A stretch of DNA of 64,000 bases from Acidobacteria bacterium 13_1_20CM_3_53_8 (GTDB lineage Bacteria; Acidobacteriota; Blastocatellia; Pyrinomonadales; Pyrinomonadaceae): positions 35,522 through 99,521 of the forward strand of contig MNJR01000064.1 in the NCBI GenBank assembly GCA_001920415.1. Direction: 5' to 3'. The notes beneath the pieces were generated by a model. The model saw only the letters and a list, made by a program, of their open reading frames with translations, was not told where the DNA came from and searched no databases. A program made the translations under genes and the position numbers. Numbering within the stretch: the first letter of the stretch is position 1; each line of letters begins with the position of its first letter. This document shows positions 51,788-60,134 of the stretch, one piece after another.

Positions 51788-52864
51788 ATGCTGTTCTGGT
51801 TTCCATTTTTGCCTGATAGCGCTTCCACAATGTCCGGGAACGTGGACGCGCTCTTCTTCTACCTTGTCGGCGTCACAATCTTTTTCTCTGTCCTAATCTC
51901 CGGCATGGTCATCTTCTTCGCCATAAAATATAAGCGTCGCACGCCGTTCGAGATTCCGCGTCCCATTGCAGGCTCGCTCAAACTGGAAACGATGTGGACT
52001 GTCGTCCCGTTCGTCATTGCCATGAGCATGTTCGTCTGGGGCGCGGACGTTTATTTCAAACAATACCGCATGCCGCGCGATGCTATGGAGGTTTACGTCG
52101 TTGGCAAGCAGTGGATGTGGAAATTGCAGCACGCGACAGGACAGCGAGAGATAAACCAGCTTCACATTCCTGTTGGCCGCAAGGTGGAGTTGATAATGAC
52201 GACAGAAGATGTCATTCATTCTTTCTTCATCCCGGAGTTTCGCGTCAAGGCAGACGTTGTTCCCGGAAAATACACAAGGCTCTGGTTCGAGGCTACAAAG
52301 TCAGGCACGTATCATCTCTTCTGCGCGGAGTATTGCGGCACGAACCATTCCGGGATGATAGGCTCTATAGTAGTCATGGAGCCTGCGGATTTTGATAACT
52401 GGCTGAGCGGCGGCGCAGGCCAGCAATCACCCGTTGCCGCCGGACAGAATCTTTTCCAGAACACTCTGGGCTGCGCTTCATGTCACGGCGATAACGGGCA
52501 GGGCGGTCGCGGGCCAGCGCTCACGAATCTGCTGGGGAGTTCGGTGCCGATTCAGGGCGATGGAACTGTTGTTGCCGACGAAAATTATATGCGCGAGTCT
52601 ATCTTGAATCCGACGGCAAAGCTCGTTGCAGGTTATCAGCCGATAATGCCTACGTTTCAGGGTCAGGTGAGCGAGGAGCAACTGATTCAACTCATCGCTT
52701 ACATAAAATCGCTCAGCCCGCAGAGAACTTCGGGCATCACGACGACGGCGCGACCTGCAAACACGCAGGCGAATAACAATGCACCGGCTACTCAATCATC
52801 CCCTGCGGCGAATTCACAGAACGCGAACACAACGACTCGGCACGGAGGGCGTTCTCGACAGTAA
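51788..52864 (+). CDS. coxB: Cytochrome c oxidase subunit II with C-terminal cytochrome c (caa3 type)
   Basis: 358 residues. Two membrane helices (about 25-47 and 68-88), a cupredoxin domain with CuA ligands His144 (DVIHSFF), Cys179, Cys183, His187 and Met190 in CAEYCGTNHSGM, and a fused class I cytochrome c with CASCHG (Cys229, Cys232, His233) and IMPTFQG. This is the caa3 layout. The last 40 residues are Thr/Asn/Ala-rich. ATG 51788 is preferred to a TTG nine bases upstream that overlaps the SCO1 stop. Confidence 0.96.
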   Translation: MLFWFPFLPDSASTMSGNVDALFFYLVGVTIFFSVLISGMVIFFAIKYKRRTPFEIPRPIAGSLKLETMWTVVPFVIAMSMFVWGADVYFKQYRMPRDAMEVYVVGKQWMWKLQHATGQREINQLHIPVGRKVELIMTTEDVIHSFFIPEFRVKADVVPGKYTRLWFEATKSGTYHLFCAEYCGTNHSGMIGSIVVMEPADFDNWLSGGAGQQSPVAAGQNLFQNTLGCASCHGDNGQGGRGPALTNLLGSSVPIQGDGTVVADENYMRESILNPTAKLVAGYQPIMPTFQGQVSEEQLIQLIAYIKSLSPQRTSGITTTARPANTQANNNAPATQSSPAANSQNANTTTRHGGRSRQ

Positions 52865-52882
52865 TAATGGGTAATTAGTTTT

Positions 52883-54583
52883 ATGGAAGAAACATTGGCA
52901 ACACCGTCGGAAACGCCGCGCGTGAATTATCTGAACGCGAGGTACGGCCTTAAGTCATGGCTGCTGACGAAAGATCACAAGCGCATAGCTCTGCTTTATT
53001 TGGGCGGCGTGAGCCTCTTCTTCCTCCTGGGCGGAATCTACGCGATGCTGATTCGCATAGAGTTGCTCACGCCGAAAGGAGATTTGTTCCAGTCGCAGAC
53101 CTACAACAAAGTCTTCACACAGCACGGCATCATAATGGTCTTCTTCTTTTTGATTCCGGCCATCCCTGCCGTGCTAGGCAATTTCCTGGTGCCGATAATG
53201 ATAGGCGCGAAAGATTTGGCCTTCCCGCGCATAAACCTGCTGAGCTGGTACATATACATGTTGGGCGGCATCCTCACCATATGGGCGCTGCTATCGGGCG
53301 GAGTGGACACGGGCTGGACTTTCTACGTTCCGTACAGCACAAATTTTTCCAACACCTATGTGGTGCTTGCGGGCTTGGGCGTTTTCGTCAGCGGCTTTTC
53401 GTCAATACTGACAGGGCTTAACTTCATAGTCACGATTCACACTATGCGAGCGCCGGGCATGACATGGTTCCGGCTGCCGCTCTTTATCTGGTCGCACTAC
53501 GCCACGAGCCTGATTATGATTCTCGGCACGCCTGTCATAGCCATCACCGTGCTACTCGTAGCGCTCGAACGAATCGCGCACATAGGCATATTCGACCCCC
53601 GCTTGGGCGGCGACCCAGTTCTATTCCAGCACATGTTCTGGTTCTACTCGCACCCGGCTGTTTACATAATGATACTCCCTTCAATGGGCGTCATCAGCGA
53701 GTTGATAGCAAACTTTTCCCGCAAGAATATTTTCGGCTACTCGTTCGTGGCCTTCTCTTCGATTGCGATTGCCGTCTTCGGCTTCCTCGTCTGGGGACAT
53801 CACATGTTCGTCTCCAGCCAGAGCATTTATGCCGGAATGATATTTTCGTTCTTGAGCTTTGCTGTTGCCATTCCATCGGCTGTGAAAGTCTTCAACTGGT
53901 CTGCGACGCTATTCAGAGGCTCTGTCTCTTACGATACGCCCATGCTCTACGGGCTTGGCTTAATAGGTCTGTTTCTTATAGGCGGGATGACCGGGCTATT
54001 TTTGGCTGCCATAGGCCTTGACGTTCACGTCACAGACACCTATTTCGTCGTCGCGCATTTTCATTACGTGATGGTGGGTGGCACTCTGATGGGATATTTG
54101 GGCGGGCTTCATTACTGGTGGCCGAAGATTTCAGGAAGAATGTACCCTGAAAGTTGGGGACGGTTTGCCGCGCTCATTATCTTCGTAGGTTTTAATCTGA
54201 CATTCTTCCCTCAGTTCGTAGTGGGCTACATGGGTATGCCGCGCAGGTATCACGCATACCCGGACATTCCCATCTGGCAGGTTCTGAATGTTATGTCTAC
54301 GGCTGGCGCAACTATTTTAGGTTTCGGGATGCTGATACCTATGGTCTATCTAATCTGGTCAATGCGCTACGGGCGCGCCGCATCAGCGAACCCCTGGGCG
54401 CTGCCCGGACTTGAATGGCGAACTTCAAGTCCGCCGCCGACAGAGAATTTCACAGTCACGCCCGTAGTAACATGGGAAGCTTACGAGTTCGCGCCGCCCG
54501 AAGAGTTGAAGGTCATAGGCAAGTTAGAGCCGCGCGACAGAGCGGATTACCCGCCGGATTATCCGGCTTACACGGAGAGCTAG
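52883..54583 (+). CDS. coxA: Cytochrome c oxidase subunit I (A2-type heme-copper oxidase)
   Basis: 566 residues, twelve helices, the catalytic subunit. The heme a His is in [13 protein letters not shown]. The CuB/crosslink segment [14 protein letters not shown] shows the YSHP variant with Ala for the usual Glu, the marker of A2-type oxidases with a Tyr-Ser proton path. HHMFVS gives two CuB ligands and [11 protein letters not shown] the heme a/a3 histidines. TNxxG-like D-channel Asn is not obvious. ATG at 52883 follows coxB by 18 nt. Confidence 0.97.
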   Translation: MEETLATPSETPRVNYLNARYGLKSWLLTKDHKRIALLYLGGVSLFFLLGGIYAMLIRIELLTPKGDLFQSQTYNKVFTQHGIIMVFFFLIPAIPAVLGNFLVPIMIGAKDLAFPRINLLSWYIYMLGGILTIWALLSGGVDTGWTFYVPYSTNFSNTYVVLAGLGVFVSGFSSILTGLNFIVTIHTMRAPGMTWFRLPLFIWSHYATSLIMILGTPVIAITVLLVALERIAHIGIFDPRLGGDPVLFQHMFWFYSHPAVYIMILPSMGVISELIANFSRKNIFGYSFVAFSSIAIAVFGFLVWGHHMFVSSQSIYAGMIFSFLSFAVAIPSAVKVFNWSATLFRGSVSYDTPMLYGLGLIGLFLIGGMTGLFLAAIGLDVHVTDTYFVVAHFHYVMVGGTLMGYLGGLHYWWPKISGRMYPESWGRFAALIIFVGFNLTFFPQFVVGYMGMPRRYHAYPDIPIWQVLNVMSTAGATILGFGMLIPMVYLIWSMRYGRAASANPWALPGLEWRTSSPPPTENFTVTPVVTWEAYEFAPPEELKVIGKLEPRDRADYPPDYPAYTES

Positions 54584-54586
54584 AAA

Positions 54587-54654
54587 CAGTTTTCAGTTTT
54601 CAGTTTTAAGTAGAAAGCTTTCTCTGAAAACTAAAAACTGAAAACTGAAAACTG
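54587..54654. repeat. Inverted heptamer repeat, family A, between coxA and coxC
   Basis: Short copy: arms of CAGTTTT units around AAGTAGAAAGCTTTCTCT. A GAGG lies between it and the coxC ATG. Confidence 0.93.
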
Positions 54655-54673
54655 TTTTTCTCACCGAGGTTAT

Positions 54674-55414
54674 ATGGCAGAAGGGCACGCGATAACTCAT
54701 GAAGGGGCTGGGGCGCAACGTGAGCATCACGCTCATGCGGCGCTGGCTCATCATTTCGATAACCTTGAGCAGCAGCGCGAGGCCGGGACGATTGGAATGT
54801 GGGTCTTCCTGGTTCAGGAGATAATGTTCTTCGGCGGCCTGTTCCTTGCCTACACAGTCTATCGCTGGCAGTTCCCCGCCGCGTTTGTTGCGGCGAGCAA
54901 TCACCTTAATGTGCGGCTCGGCGCGACCAACACCATAGTGCTTATAGTCAGCAGCCTTACAATGGCGCTCGCCGTTTACTACGCGCAGACGGGCAGTCGC
55001 CGCAACCAACTCATTTTTCTGCTCGTCACTATGGCGCTCGGCACGACGTTTCTGGTCATCAAGGGCATAGAGTATTACGACAAGTATAGAGATCACTTAA
55101 TACCTGGAAGTTTAATTCCCGGTCGCCCATTTCACTGGGATACAGTGCAACATCCGCTGCCCATCGGTGTCTCGGAGCACAATCTAGAGATGTTTTTTTG
55201 GATTTACTTTGCCATGACCGGCTTGCACGCGCTGCACATGATAATAGGCTTAGGGATACTGGCCTATCTGGTTTACTACGCCTACAAGGGCAGGTTCACG
55301 CCTGAGTATCACGCGCCCGTTGAGATAAGCGGCCTTTACTGGCACTTCGTTGACATCGTATGGATATTTCTGTTCCCGCTGCTCTATTTGCTCGGCAGGC
55401 ATCTGGAGCACTAA
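54674..55414 (+). CDS. coxC: Cytochrome c oxidase subunit III
   Basis: 246 residues, five helices plus an N-terminal His-rich hydrophilic part ([24 protein letters not shown]). [31 protein letters not shown] and [22 protein letters not shown] are subunit III marks. The His-rich N-terminus is longer than usual and could hold metal. Confidence 0.95.
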   Translation: MAEGHAITHEGAGAQREHHAHAALAHHFDNLEQQREAGTIGMWVFLVQEIMFFGGLFLAYTVYRWQFPAAFVAASNHLNVRLGATNTIVLIVSSLTMALAVYYAQTGSRRNQLIFLLVTMALGTTFLVIKGIEYYDKYRDHLIPGSLIPGRPFHWDTVQHPLPIGVSEHNLEMFFWIYFAMTGLHALHMIIGLGILAYLVYYAYKGRFTPEYHAPVEISGLYWHFVDIVWIFLFPLLYLLGRHLEH

Positions 55415-55419
55415 AAAGA

Positions 55420-55535
55420 AGTGATGAGTGATAAGAAACAGTTTTCAGTTTTTAGTTTTCAGTTTTCAGAAAGAAGCCGAAAGCTTTTCACTGAAAACTG
55501 AAAACTAAAAACTGCTCTTATCGCTCATCACTTAT
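55420..55535. repeat. Nested inverted repeat: GTGATAA outside, family A inside
   Basis: AGTGATGAGTGATAAG outside with CTTATCGCTCATCACTT at the other end, and a complete CAGTTTT family A hairpin (55439-55514) within. One element has inserted in another, or they share a growth process. Confidence 0.93.
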
Positions 55536-55542
55536 TAAAGCC

Positions 55543-55851
55543 ATGTCGGAACACATAGTTTCTAAAAAAGTTTACTTCGTAATCTTCGGCGCGCTGATAG
55601 CGGGAACGCTGCTGACCTATGTCGCCGCGCTGCAAGACCTCGACTTCATCTTTCATGGAGCAAATACAGTTGTGGCTTTGACTATCGCCGTGACGAAGGC
55701 CACGCTCGTCGTGCTCTACTTCATGCACGTTCGCTACAGCACGCGCCTCACGTGGGTCATCGTGGCGGCTGGCCTCTTCTGGCTGATGATAATGTTTGCG
55801 CTCACCTTCAGCGACTACTTCAGTCGTGGCTGGCTCTCGTATCCAAGATAA
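55543..55851 (+). CDS. coxD: Cytochrome c oxidase subunit IV (prokaryotic type)
   Basis: 102 residues, three helices (about 10-28, 38-55, 67-86), with NTVVALTIAVTKATLVVLYFMHVRYS, the usual bacterial subunit IV (CyoD-like) pattern. It completes the cox genes. The ATG is next to the repeat (TTATTAAAGCC ATG) with no Shine-Dalgarno sequence. Confidence 0.9.
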   Translation: MSEHIVSKKVYFVIFGALIAGTLLTYVAALQDLDFIFHGANTVVALTIAVTKATLVVLYFMHVRYSTRLTWVIVAAGLFWLMIMFALTFSDYFSRGWLSYPR

Positions 55852-55852
55852 A

Positions 55853-56028
55853 GGCAAAAGTAAAAAGGTAAAAGGCAAAAGGAAGGCTGAAACCATTTTT
55901 AATCTTTAATTCACGCCTGCAAGGCGTGTCCACACTTTTGCCTTTTTACTTTTACCTTTTTACTTTCCTTTGCCTTTTCCTTTTTACTTTTGCCTTTTAC
56001 GAAGCTACCGCAGGTGGTACTGACCGAG
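55853..56028. repeat. Multiple heptamer repeats (AAAGGCA family) with GC-rich end
   Basis: AAAGGCAAAAGTAAAAAGG on the left; CTTTTGCC TTTTTAC series in several copies on the right, with ACGCCTGCAAGGCGT in the middle and GCTACCGCAGGTGGTACTGAC at the right edge (shared with 28072 and 32381). Confidence 0.85.
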
Positions 56029-56039
56029 GATGCTTTAAA

Positions 56040-56085
56040 CGGAAAAGCAGTAGGCAGCCGAGCGTTGTTCGCGCCGCCTACTGCT
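56040..56085 (-). terminator. Terminator of the zinc-ribbon membrane protein gene
   Basis: 10-bp stem AGCAGTAGGC / GCCTACTGCT; on the minus strand followed by TTTTCCGTTT. Confidence 0.75.
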
Positions 56086-56113
56086 TCTGCTATTTAAGAC
56101 TCTTACCGAAATT

Positions 56114-56488
56114 CTATTCAGTCTTGATGAACTTCATTTCCTTGACCATCAGCCGCTGGTTGCAGACAGGGCAGTTGAGTCTGATGGTCGCGTCCGTCGT
56201 GTGAATTGTGTTGCCGCAGTGCGGGCATGCGCCTTCTATGTCGCTCTTGCGGAACACGCCGCGCATCATGAAGAGTGGCACGGCCAAGCCCGCAATCAGT
56301 AGAGGTATGCCGAAGACCAGACCTATGCCTGTGCCTTCGCCCAGGGCTAGGCTTATGACAAGCCCGCCGATGAAGAGAATAAGCCCAAGCGCTATGCTGA
56401 AAGAGAAACCGTAAGCGCTGTCGAACGTTCGCTCTGTCGCCCTAGCGGAAGCTGGACGCCTGGCTTGCGTCGAATTTCTATTTTCCAT
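56114..56488 (-). CDS. Small zinc-ribbon membrane protein
   Basis: 124 residues: a hydrophilic N-terminus, two membrane helices (about 28-50 and 55-76), and a C-terminal zinc ribbon CPHCGNTI...LNCPVCNQRLM. The ATG at 56488 has GGCGGAAAC upstream; the open frame continuing to 56812 is repeat sequence. It resembles 37005 in parts but with the ribbon at the other end. Role unknown. Confidence 0.7.
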   Translation of the reverse strand: MENRNSTQARRPASARATERTFDSAYGFSFSIALGLILFIGGLVISLALGEGTGIGLVFGIPLLIAGLAVPLFMMRGVFRKSDIEGACPHCGNTIHTTDATIRLNCPVCNQRLMVKEMKFIKTE

Positions 56489-56593
56489 ATTCACGTTTCC
56501 GCCCAGTTGTAATAGTTGATGTGGATGATGGCCTATCGCGGCGCGTCCCTCGGTCTGTATGCTCCGAAAGTTATCACAGAGAAGGTAGCAGCG

Positions 56594-56731
56594 ACAAGGA
56601 GAGACGCAGGGAAGAAGAGACGCGGAGACGCGGGGACACGGAGACGCGGAGATAAAAGCAAGGCACGCCAACTTAACTCTATCTTTTTCGCCGCGTCTCC
56701 GCGTCCCCGTGTCCCCGCGTCTCTTCTTCCC
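56594..56731. repeat. Inverted octamer repeat (CGCGGAGA/CGGGGACA units)
   Basis: GACGCGGAGACGCGGGGACA and its complement around a 40-nt loop. It is the complete form of the arm at 3393. Confidence 0.9.
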
Positions 56732-56804
56732 CGTTTGAGCCTGCGACGGTTTGCTGCTAAAGTGTTCGTTTTTGATTGGGAAGAAATTTTCTGTTGAGGT
56801 CACT

Positions 56805-57830
56805 ATGAGCATTGAGAACGAAAAAGCTTTTGAGGAATTTCTAAATCAGCAGCAGGACGAGGCTTGGGCTTCAGCCCTCACGAATCTTCTGCCTTCTATA
56901 CACGAAGTTGATAGAAATGCGACCAAAATCTGGTTCGCTTTCTATCCTGTAAGTCTGTGGCGTGCGCTCAAGCTTTCACCGGACGCTGAAAGCTTGATGA
57001 AGCGCCTGCTGATGCAGGGAGATTTTTATCTTAAAGACCAGATTGATTCATCGCACAGGTTTTTGTACGGCCACAGGTACTGGCCCGAAGTAAAGCGCGC
57101 TGTTCTTGAGCACGCGGCCAATTTCACGGACGCGCCGGGCGCGCTCCTCGCAGGTCAAATCAAAATGGTCGCGGGCGATGCGGCTAAACGAGCAGGCGCG
57201 CCTGAATCGCTTCTTTCAGGCATCACGGCTGTCGCTTTCATGACCGTGTTGCAGGCAGGATTCGACGCATTCAAATCTTCGCAGGGCACAGTCCAGATAG
57301 ATCGAAAGCACGCGAAGAAGAGTCCCGAACAGATTCTGGCAGAGCGCGCGAAAGATGACAGCCAGGGCTTATTCGGTTTTCTCAAAACGGTAGATAAAGA
57401 GTGGACTGTCACTTATAACGAGAACGAAGCGGGCGCGCGATTCAAATTAATCAGCGGCGAAGAGCTTGCGTCAGCAGCGGCGCGTGACCGCTCGCGCGAT
57501 TGGCGCTCTCTTGACGCGCGCTGTGTTGAAGGGCCTATTCCGGTCGAATGTCGCGCTGCTTCATGCGGCACTTGCTGGGTGGGCGTGCTCGGCGGCGCTG
57601 AGAAACTTTCACCCGTAGGCCGTCTTGAAGGCCGTCGCATCAAAGAGTTCGGCTACATCAACACGGATGAGCCGAAGCCAGTCATTCGTCTGGCGTGCAT
57701 GGCGCAGGCTTCCGGCGCGGTCTCAATCGTCATCCCGCTCTGGAACGCGCAGTTCGGGAAATACCTGAATGAGAAGAATGAGGGCGAGGGACTAGAGGCA
57801 GAGGCAACAGAGCAGGAAGTCTCTAACTGA
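56805..57830 (+). CDS. Protein with C-terminal [2Fe-2S] ferredoxin-type domain
   Basis: 341 residues from the chosen ATG. The first 210 residues are mostly helical and unassigned (FLNQQQDEAWASALTNLLPSIHEVDR...). The last 120 include a plant-type [2Fe-2S] pattern CRAASCGTCWVGVL and a later LACMAQASG: C-x4-C-x2-C...C. Such proteins serve electron transfer; the N-terminal part may bind a partner. GAGG lies before the ATG at 56805. The stop is 13 nt from the next start. Confidence 0.75.
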   Translation: MSIENEKAFEEFLNQQQDEAWASALTNLLPSIHEVDRNATKIWFAFYPVSLWRALKLSPDAESLMKRLLMQGDFYLKDQIDSSHRFLYGHRYWPEVKRAVLEHAANFTDAPGALLAGQIKMVAGDAAKRAGAPESLLSGITAVAFMTVLQAGFDAFKSSQGTVQIDRKHAKKSPEQILAERAKDDSQGLFGFLKTVDKEWTVTYNENEAGARFKLISGEELASAAARDRSRDWRSLDARCVEGPIPVECRAASCGTCWVGVLGGAEKLSPVGRLEGRRIKEFGYINTDEPKPVIRLACMAQASGAVSIVIPLWNAQFGKYLNEKNEGEGLEAEATEQEVSN

Positions 57831-57843
57831 AAAATCCTGAATC

Positions 57844-58752
57844 TTGATCGGACATAGCAAAGCAGACTCGTCATCGCGCATAGGCGGCCTATCGCCGCTC
57901 CTGTTCGTACTGGGCGCAGCCATAATATGGAGCACGGGCGGGCTTTTCATAAAGCTGACGACGCTTTCTCCTTATGAATTAACATTCTGGCGCTCGCTTT
58001 TCGCCGCATTCACTGTTGCGCTGTTTACGCGCCGCGAGGGGTTCGGTCTGAATCGCATGACGGCCCTCACCTCCTTGCTCTACGCCGCGCTGTTGCTGCT
58101 CTTCGTAATCGCCAACAAACGCACCACAGCCGCCAACGCAATCTTTCTTCAATACACAGCGCCCATCTACATGCTAGTCTTCGAGCCGCTGCTTTATAAA
58201 GAGAAGTTTCGCTCGAGGGATTTAGTTGTTGTTGTCGTTTGCATTGCGGGCATGTCGCTATTTTTCGTAGGGCAGTTAAAGCCTAGCGACATTGAAGGAA
58301 ACCTTGCAGCGCTTGGCTCAGGCATTTGCATGGCGCTCTATTTTCTATTCCTGCGCCACGCTCGCTCGCGCGAAGTCAATCGCGCATCTTCCGTCATCTA
58401 CGGCAACCTGCTGCTTATCGTTGCGATGGCAATCGTCGCTCCCGCAATGTCGCCTGATGGATTAAGGGTTCTGTTTCCTTCGTTCAAAAATTTCCTGCTC
58501 GTAGCATACCTCGGCGTGATTCAAATTGGCTTCGGCTACACGCTGTTCACGCTCGGCATGGCGCGTGGGGTTCGCTCGCTCCAGGCCGGAATCGTAGGCT
58601 ACGTAGAGCCTGTGCTGAATCCCATCTGGGTCTTTCTCTTCTACGGCGAGCAGCCCACACGCTGGGCAATCTTGGGTGGTGCAATCATCATCACAGCAGT
58701 CATCGCTCATACTTTGCTCGGCGCGAGAAAAGCGCTTGCGACGAAGATGTGA
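57844..58752 (+). CDS. EamA/DMT-family transporter
   Basis: 302 residues, ten helices in two EamA repeats. WSTGGLFIKLTTLSPYELTFWRS opens repeat one and GYVEPVLNPIWVFLFYGEQPT closes repeat two, both typical. The substrate (often a metabolite or amino acid exported) is unknown. TTG at 57844 is the only start after the in-frame TGA at 57838, so it is either this TTG or one further inside. Confidence 0.88.
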   Translation: MIGHSKADSSSRIGGLSPLLFVLGAAIIWSTGGLFIKLTTLSPYELTFWRSLFAAFTVALFTRREGFGLNRMTALTSLLYAALLLLFVIANKRTTAANAIFLQYTAPIYMLVFEPLLYKEKFRSRDLVVVVVCIAGMSLFFVGQLKPSDIEGNLAALGSGICMALYFLFLRHARSREVNRASSVIYGNLLLIVAMAIVAPAMSPDGLRVLFPSFKNFLLVAYLGVIQIGFGYTLFTLGMARGVRSLQAGIVGYVEPVLNPIWVFLFYGEQPTRWAILGGAIIITAVIAHTLLGARKALATKM

Positions 58753-58763
58753 TAGAAAACAGG

Positions 58764-58886
58764 GATGAAGAAAGAGGGGTAAAAGGGGAAGAGGGGAAGA
58801 GGGGAAAAGGAGAAAGCAGTTAAGCATTATCCTTTTTCCCTTTTACCCATTTCCCCTTTTACCCCTCCTTCTTCATCCCTCATCCT
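58764..58886. repeat. Inverted repeat (AGGGGAAG/GGGGTAAAA units)
   Basis: GGGGTAAAAGGGGAAGAGGG left and CCCTTTTACCCATTTCCCC right, outer GGATGAAGAAAGAGG and CCTTCTTCATCC. Same family as 35512. Confidence 0.9.
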
Positions 58887-58892
58887 TGCTTT

Positions 58893-59540
58893 TCACCGCA
58901 TCCATAGATGACGGTTTGCGAAATAGGACGGAGACTCATGCGGGTGCGTCTTCTTGAACTCTTTGTAGCGCGCCAGGAATTTTTCGTATCGCCGGTCGGA
59001 TGATTTAATCTCGCGGTGCGGAATTTCTTGAAGATGACGTTCGACCTTCCAAATATTCTTATCCGAAAAGCGCCAGTCGTAGTTTCCAAGCTCATAAAGA
59101 TTGGTCAGGCCGTAGCCCATGATACGCCCGGAATAATCTATGTAAGGATCGAAGTAGCTCCATGCAAGCTGGCGCAAATTTCGGAAGACGGGCTTGCGTC
59201 CGTGCAAGCCTATGTCGCGCGAGCGCCCGATTGATCCCCAGAGCTTGTTCTTCTGAAAAACGAAAATGACGTGATCGAGCTTGTCCTGTGATTCAAAGCT
59301 CAAAAGGAGCGGCGGGTAGCCGTGCTGCTCAAGTATTACGGTCGCTGCGAGCGCAGCTTCAAGACAGTGCGCCTCGTCTCTTTTGACCACCTCTCTAAAG
59401 GAGCGCAGCGTCGCACCGTTTCTCTCCCAGTTGTAAGGCATACGGCTCAAATAGCGCTGCACCTCGCGCGGCGTACTGTGCGACTCGATTATCTTCCATT
59501 CCTTTTTAGTGAAAGCTTCCCTGCGCGGCTTACTGTTCAT
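58893..59540 (-). CDS. Conserved hypothetical, possible transglutaminase/papain-like fold
   Basis: 215 residues. HCLEAALAATVILEQHGY has a Cys opening a helix, followed about 30 residues later by LDHVIFVF with a His in a beta strand and by WGSIGRSRD with an Asp: the order Cys-His-Asp of the transglutaminase-like fold. That assignment is inference. A charged C-terminal part follows (YEKFLARYKEFKKTHPHES). No signal peptide. Confidence 0.6.
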   Translation of the reverse strand: MNSKPRREAFTKKEWKIIESHSTPREVQRYLSRMPYNWERNGATLRSFREVVKRDEAHCLEAALAATVILEQHGYPPLLLSFESQDKLDHVIFVFQKNKLWGSIGRSRDIGLHGRKPVFRNLRQLAWSYFDPYIDYSGRIMGYGLTNLYELGNYDWRFSDKNIWKVERHLQEIPHREIKSSDRRYEKFLARYKEFKKTHPHESPSYFANRHLWMR

Positions 59541-59554
59541 CGCTCAAATAGTAA

Positions 59555-59637
59555 CAGTTTTCAGTTTTTAGTTTTCAGTTTTCAGAAAGGAGCGAAATGC
59601 CTTTAACTGAAAACTGAAAACTAAAAACTGAAAACTG
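59555..59637. repeat. Inverted heptamer repeat, family A
   Basis: CAGTTTT/TAGTTTT arms around AAAGGAGCGAAATGCCTTTA. Placed before the gene at 58893, 15 nt from its ATG. Confidence 0.93.
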
Positions 59638-59812
59638 TTTTTGTCGTCCGTTGCGACTTGAAACCGATGCCCGAATGATGTAAGACATAACGTTACACGA
59701 ACAGAGTTCGCACTTTCAAAGGGCGCTCGATTTCAAATCGTAGCGCTTCTGGACAAGGCGGAGGCAAGGCTGGACTTTTTTGCGTTCGCCACACATAACT
59801 TCGGTTGCAATC

Positions 59813-60052
59813 ATGACACCAAAACCTTCAACCCCAAGGCTGACTCGCGCTGAACAGGAGACTGAGACGGAAGCCAAACGTTTGACGCAACAGGTCGAGA
59901 ACGCGCTGGCTATAGTGACTGCGCGCGCGGCCATAGGCGCGGACGAACTTGAGCAGAGCGCGGATCGCATAGAGCGCGCGGCGCGAGACTTCATAGTGGC
60001 GCTGCGCGAGTTAGCGCACGAGCGCCGCACGGCCACCAAGGACGCGAATTGA
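59813..60052 (+). CDS. Small Glu/Ala-rich helical protein
   Basis: 79 residues, nearly all predicted helix (EQETETEAKRLTQQVENALAIVTARAAIG, then ELEQSADRIERAARDFIVALRELAHERR in parts), with heptad-like hydrophobic spacing suggesting a coiled coil. No known family. The ATG at 59813 is the first plausible one. It precedes pckA by 82 nt. Confidence 0.5.
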   Translation: MTPKPSTPRLTRAEQETETEAKRLTQQVENALAIVTARAAIGADELEQSADRIERAARDFIVALRELAHERRTATKDAN

Positions 60053-60134
60053 TATGAGGCTGAAAAGCCCCTGGCTTCGGAAATGAACAGGGCTTCAAGG
60101 TTTTCATCGAAAATAATTTCGGATTGGAGCAGCA

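Noticed and set aside
56489..56812. N-terminal extension of the zinc-ribbon membrane protein to 56812
   Set aside because: The extension reads a CGCGTCTC repeat; a good ribosome site and family-like start lie at 56488.
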